Shown here piece by piece: positions 61,941 to 64,000 of a stretch of 64,000 nt of DNA (its first letter is position 1; the number at the start of each line of letters is the position of its first letter). The position numbers and the translations under genes were made by a program. This DNA is from Nannobrachium achirus. Lineage: Eukaryota; Chordata; Actinopteri; Myctophiformes; Myctophidae. The notes under the pieces are model-generated. The model worked only from the letters and a program-made list of their open reading frames with translations. It did no database searches and was not told the DNA's origin. Location of the stretch: positions 24,722,659 through 24,786,658 of the forward strand of contig OY997659.1 in the NCBI GenBank assembly GCA_963921795.1, written 5' to 3'.

Positions 61941-62422
61941 GGAGCACTCGTTTTGACGTTCACCACTCACCACCAGATGGCGACGTCAGCCACTGCTCTG
62001 CCATTCACCAGAGTGTATATAAGAGAGTTACGTCACGCTTTGAACTCGCCGCAGACCGGAAGTGTTTACTCTTTATTTACTAGCCTAGCCTAGCCTAGCC
62101 TAGCCTAGCCATTAGCTCCATTGTAGTCACTTGGACAGGGCGTTTAACGTGCGCTTGCCCAGGCCTTACGGCCTGGGCATAAATATAACGATTGCATTCA
62201 CCACGGCTTCGTAACTCGCGCGGTGCTCCGCCGGCCCCAAGCGGCCTTCGCGCCGCTTGGGGCTTCGTGGACCCAGGGGGGCCTCGTAACTCGTTTGGGC
62301 TTCGTGGATACAGGGGGGCTTCGGTAGCCGCTCGCAGTGTCGTGGACAATAGAGCGGCGCACCGCCTGGAGTACGTTGTTGTGGCGACCGCTTGCTCCGC
62401 CCTGTGCCGCACCACGAGTGCT
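61941..62422 (+). mobile_element. GC-rich element with GGAGCACTCGT ends and promoter-like left part
   Basis: Perfect 11-bp inverted ends GGAGCACTCGT / ACGAGTGCTCC, and a core shared with 3670-3912 (inverted). The left part has CCACCAGATGGCG (61970, CTCF-core match), GACGTCA (61982), TATATAAG (62016), TTACGTCA (62028, CRE-like) and ACCGGAAGT (62055, ETS-like). Then come six TAGCC pentamers (62081-62110) and a CpG-rich body. No ORF with recognisable similarity. Confidence 0.6.
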
Positions 62423-62458
62423 CCGCGTCTCGAATGTGCTGTTTCTCTAATATACTAT

Positions 62459-62461
<3 letters not shown>

Positions 62462-62489
<28 letters not shown>
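62462..62489. repeat. (AT)n microsatellite
   Basis: About 14 AT units. Confidence 0.95.
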
Positions 62490-63236
62490 CCATATTATAT
62501 TGAAACTATAGTTCTGTGATTTGTCAGACAGGCCAATAACAAAATGTTCTCTCTCTCTCTCAGTACTACAGGTCAGTCTTGCTTGTAAGATTTGTATTCC
62601 CAGCTGTTCATAAGCATTCCATTCCAATATGTTGCATAGTGATGATGTTGCTGATGTTTTTTGCTCACATAACAGATGTCAGACGGTTCCTGTGGATGAG
62701 CATTGTTTTGGATGTTTTTCACTGATATGTTATGTACTGTGGGAGTCAGTGACACTGATTTGTGGTCCTATTGCCTTCCCATGTTACAGAAGCTCCCCCC
62801 CAAAGTGACTCCCACTGGAATCAGTGTCCCATTCCACACCTGATGTAGTCCCTCCACCTGATCTCAGCAGACTTTCGAAACAACTATGCCAGTATTCACA
62901 AACAGATGTCAACGGGTCTAAAAATAGCTTTAACTTTGAATCTGTTTTCCCTCTCATCAGGCACATGCACACATAGACATCAAAAGGGGCTTGAGCCCCT
63001 GCCCTTTTATCCATCTGTAAAACGTGCCCTCTCCAGACCATGATTGCGGTTGGTGAAAGAAATGCAAATGCCCCCTTTCCATACCATACCTGAAGGCGGC
63101 CTTGTCCAAACTCTCCTGAACTTGAATGCAGCATCTTATGTTGAAAGAATTGCCCTTTCTGTGAAGACATCTATGCCCTTACACCACGTCTCTTGTATTG
63201 ACTTGATTAAGCTTAGTTCAGTGTGGTATAACGCAC
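62490..63236. other. Non-coding region
   Basis: Nothing recognised. Confidence 0.5.
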
Positions 63237-63311
63237 CGAAAATAGCCGACCTCCAAGCTCACAACACGTCGCAGCATGACACGTTGTGAGCTTGGATGTC
63301 TGCTGTTTTCG
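63237..63311. repeat. Dispersed palindrome, free-standing copy
   Basis: CGAAAATAGCCGACCTCCAA, GCTCACAACACGTCGC, then GACACGTTGTGAGCTTGG and TCTGCTGTTTTCG. No hAT ends were found around it. Confidence 0.85.
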
Positions 63312-63601
63312 ATATTTCCACCAAAGGCCCTTTTAGAAATTTCAGACCCTGCTTCTCTAACATTCTCTACACGTCCCTGCCTCTCATTATTTGCCTCATG
63401 TAATAACGAAACCACATGAATTTGCATATACTTTAGCGAGTCTCACTAGATTTATCTGCTATAAACTCAACTTTTTTTTTTTGTCTCATAACATTGCAGT
63501 TTTACTACAGGTATAAAATAATGGATGATATTTGTTTGTGTGAGCTTCCCACGTATTGCAGTTACATTGTACACTAGAAAGAAATGCTCCGCAGGGCACA
63601 G

Positions 63602-63748
63602 GTCTCCGCCAGGTCAGGTAGGTAATTGTGGCGTTATAATAGGCCAATGTGAAAAGGGTGCCATTTCTTCATTAGCCTTTCACAGCAATCGGACCCACGG
63701 ACAGAGTGCAAAACACAGTCTTAGTCACGCCTTCGGCCTGGCGGAGAG
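63602..63748. mobile_element. Short deletion derivative of the 16027-17160 family
   Basis: GTCTCCGCCAGG at the left, CCTGGCGGAGAG at the right, and between them TAGGCCAATGTGAAAAGGGT, also found near 16073. Confidence 0.7.
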
Positions 63749-64000
63749 TCTAGTGTTGCAGTAGTCTTGGGTCGCGCGCCCCCGACGACCCATATGTTTT
63801 CTGAGCCGGGGTCTCGCACCCCCCCAAGTTCACACCTCGACAACTGTTTTAACAAATAAACAAGCCTATATGCATATCAATATCAATAGACCTGTATAGT
63901 AGGTGTTGAGCGACGTTCGCGACCCCCCAAACATTAAATCACCATTGCATCACTGGCTGAGACAATAAAAATAACAATAAGAGTGAAATTAAGAGTAGCC
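63749..64000. other. Non-coding window end
   Basis: Contains GGGTCGCGCGCCCCCGACGA and GCGACGTTCGCGACCCCCC, C/G-rich pieces like those inside hAT relics. Nothing definite. Confidence 0.4.

Noticed and set aside
62095..62627. ORFs of 103-153 codons in the GC-rich element
   Set aside because: High GC removes stop codons. The shared ECNRYIY peptide with 3685-3951 follows from DNA-level repeat similarity.

Overview
This window is vertebrate, most likely teleost fish, nuclear DNA. The evidence is GT–AG introns, two recognisable vertebrate genes, very long (GT)n/(AC)n arrays, tRNA-derived SINEs, and hAT, TTAA-flanked, LINE and LTR elements of fish type. I cannot fix the species from the sequence.

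Only two genes are supported. (1) galnt13, a Golgi polypeptide N-acetylgalactosaminyltransferase, lies on the minus strand. Its first five coding exons are at 19944-19803, 9257-9089, 5069-4903, 4224-4017 and 137-1, with the rest of the gene beyond base 1. Splice phases agree across all four junctions and give 274 residues up to the window edge. (2) rprm (Reprimo), a complete single-exon gene of 103 codons, lies on the plus strand at 26745-27056. The two are divergently arranged, with about 6.8 kb between start codons. As I recall, the human genes have the same order and orientation but sit much further apart.

Layout: 1-20.1 kb is galnt13 with repeat-filled introns. 20.1-26.7 kb is the shared intergenic region, with TTAA fold-back elements and a long purine-pyrimidine tract just upstream of rprm. 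27-64 kb is gene-poor, with no coding exon I recognise, and is built from layered mobile elements. The clearest nest is at 34.3-38.4 kb: a Zaphod-like hAT element with an 8-bp target duplication is split by a 3.28-kb inverted-repeat element with a 3-bp duplication. That inner element carries a decayed Cys-rich gene and is itself hit by a TTAA-type fold-back element. At 40-53 kb a repeat family carries many CC(A/T)6GG palindromes, the SRF/CArG consensus. At 59.5-61.9 kb there is a young, non-autonomous LTR element with two 795-bp LTRs.

The most unexpected signal is a dispersed 55-80 bp palindrome (core CAAGCTCACAACGCGTCGC and its complement). It recurs inside several different hAT families and also alone. 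I see no prokaryotic-type operon, CRISPR array or new multigene system. The interest here is repeat architecture and the galnt13–rprm neighbourhood.
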